NCBI GenBank assembly: GCA_000507305.1
Contig: DF241710.1
Location: forward strand, 6,088 to 70,087
Length of the DNA: 64,000 nt
Reading direction: 5' to 3'
Source: Breviolum minutum Mf 1.05b.01
Taxonomy: Eukaryota > Sar > Dinophyceae > Suessiales > Symbiodiniaceae
A program made the position numbers and the translations under genes. This document shows positions 37,007 through 40,000 of the stretch, piece by piece. Each line of letters begins with the position of its first letter. Positions within the stretch are counted from its first letter, which is position 1. The notes under the pieces were generated by a model. The model saw nothing but the letters and a program-made list of their open reading frames with translations. It had not been told where the DNA came from and did not search any database.

Positions 37007-40000
37007 TCGCTTCATGTGTGAATCCCAATACCTTAATGAATCTTTAGAGCACATTCCCACCATGCGAGGTGCTGTTTTCATCTGTTTTTCTGGTCCCTAA
37101 TATTTGTGCTGTGGAACGTTCCACCCATTCATGTGCTAGATAAAAACGGGAAACAGGGGCAAATTATGGCAAATGATCATTCATACTTCATACCTAGCTG
37201 GAAAGATATTAGTCAAATTGGATCATTTCCTCAGCGATCGGGGTGAAAATTTAAAAATAATGGAAACCACCACCGTTTGTTCAGTTTGCTAGTTGACAAT
37301 TTCAACCCCGAAAGCAGTCTTATTTAAGCAAAAAGACTCTCTTGGTCACCTGGGAGTGTTTTTTCTCAACTTCACCCTAAAAAAACACACACAAAATCTT
37401 CCAACAAAAAACAATCTATATCTTACCCAGCCAAAAGACCAAGCCTCAGAGGTTGGCCATTGGCTGAGCAGATATTCTAGCAAACAAGCTTACACCCCTT
37501 CCAGGGGTATCTATATATCTACAGCCAAAATAAATCTAACAAATGGTATTCTTCCAATCGAAAACTAGGTGGTGGTTGAACCAACCCATTTGAAAATATA
37601 TTACTGTAGTCAAATTGGATCATTTCTCCAGGGATCGGGGTGAAAATTAAAAAAATGGTTAAGTTGCCACCACCCAGAAAAGGTGATCTTCAAGAAAATC
37701 CATCCGCGACACCTGTACAGGTTGGCTAAGCTCTGCAGTATTCTCCTCATTGATGGACTGCAAAGCTAAGCTGCCACCTGTCGAAAAACTGGGACTGTGA
37801 TAAGGTCGTGAAGTTGTGAGGCTTAAGGTCAAATGTGGCATGAAATCCGACAAATAATATGGACACTATTTACCCCATTTCTATCCCCTAGAAGTCAACC
37901 ACCACTATATAAAAGAATTTTGGTTCCTTCTGGATGATGATAAAGCCTTGAAAAATGCTGGTTCAAAAATAGGCCAATGGTTAATTGTTGGTTTGGGGCC
38001 CGGTGGTTTGGATTCCGTTTGGATCCCCCTATGGAAGGGCTTGGGATTCTTAGGGGTACCCTTAGAATCCAAACCACCGGGGCCCCAAACCACCAAGTAA
38101 TCATTAGCTGAAACCAACATATAAAAAATGGTGGACTTCCAGGGCTTTATGGTGGACCTTCCCGGACTTCCTAGGTTTTGAGATTGCATCCAGTATAGTG
38201 GCGTTTGGTTGAAGCGAGACTTTTAAAACTTCCGGCGGCGTTTTTGGGTTTTGGAAGTTGCAAAAAAAAAACACGGGGGTAATTTCACCCAAATGTATTT
38301 GTGGGGGCAACTTTCAAAGAACAAGGTATGTATATAGTTGCTTCTATGTGTATAGACATAGATAGATATATACCTGGACCTTCCAGTTTGGGTGCCTTAC
38401 ATGGTTCCGTTCCAGACTTGTCAATTAAACCCATCCCATAGGGTTTTTCCTTGGCACCCTGACTGGAAGGTGCTGGTAGTACAGATTGTGCAGCTGAACT
38501 GCGAATCTTGCTAGTTTACTTTTTAATCGTGGCTGGAATATTCTACGGAATCTGGAATCCAAGTTGCTATCGCGGGGTTAATATTGGCAATATATTCTCT
38601 GGCAAAACTTCCGAAATTACACAATTGTGCACCCCGGAAAACTAGCGAATGTGGACCCTAAAAAGGGACTATATATTTCAACAAGAAATACATCTTCCAA
38701 CCATTGATTTTCAAGGGGACATGTTAGTTTTCCGGGAAGTGCACTATATCTCAAAACAGTGAAGTAGTCCTGTACTATCGATATTTCTTCTATCTCCACC
38801 AAACAAAGGTGAAGGTGTTGGAGATTCTGTAGGTATAACCATATGTATGTATGGGTCAACAAAACCACCCCTGAAAAAAAAATCATGACAACTGAAAAGC
38901 AATCATTTCAGATGTATCTCTTATATAAAATGCTGATGTTTTTGCATTGCCATATTGTTTACCGGTGGGCCCCTACTAGCTATCAATGGAGTTATAACCC
39001 TTATAAGTAGGGTTACAACCCCAGTCAAATATTTATGAGGTCATTTATGCGGGCTATAACCCCATTTACAACCAGTAAGGGCTCACATTGTATGCTGACA
39101 ACAATATTTTCACACATGTTTTGAACCTCATGATTTCTGGGTGAATTCTGCCTTCACTGGCCGTTGATTTCGCAGGAGAAGCTCCAGTCTCCTGGAGAAA
39201 CGAAACGTTCGTCCCAAGGAAATAATATATAGGATGATACAGGTGGTTCTTGAAACGGGATTAAGGATGTGAGTTTGGGACAAAAATTAAACATCTGAAA
39301 AAATGATGTAGATTTGGCATCTACTTGGCTACTCCACTGAAACGCCTAGTTGTGTTTGGGTTCTGTACTCACATGCCTTGTATTACAACTGTTCCAGACG
39401 TTCTTCATAGGAATTCAAGTCCATTGCAGAACTGATAGCATAGGAGAATCCTTAAAAATTCAATCATTGCTCAGGGTTCATGACCATACTGGATATTCAA
39501 AAAGAGAGGTACCTCCAACTAGTTTTTCCTCTACTTTCAGGTTTCTTTCATTCTCTCCAAAAATGTGCATTTCCAATCAAAACAACGGTCATGCAGGTTT
39601 AAGGTATACACATATTTAGCTGGATACGTTTGTTTAAAGGTGATTCAGGTCGCTTGTTTAAACCAAGGTCGGTCACAGTATCCAATGACATTTCCGTTCC
39701 TGGGAACCTGTGGCTTTTGACCAAAAAGGGGGTTCTTTCTTCAGTTTCACCTGAAAAAACTGCATATTTTCAGAAAGAGGGGTACCTCCAACCTGAAACT
39801 AACAGCAAACGCCCCCTGAAAATCCATGCATTGGAAAATATGTTTTTTTTCTTTTTGGGGCGTTTAGACCTATTTTCAGGTGCAAATCCTGCGAGTTTCA
39901 CCTTTCTCCGTCCTCCAAGGCTGCACTGCGACTGGCACCTTGCGCCGCTTCGTCCACCTGGGGGGCAACGCGTCAGGTGGTGATCCCCCGTTCTGAAAAT

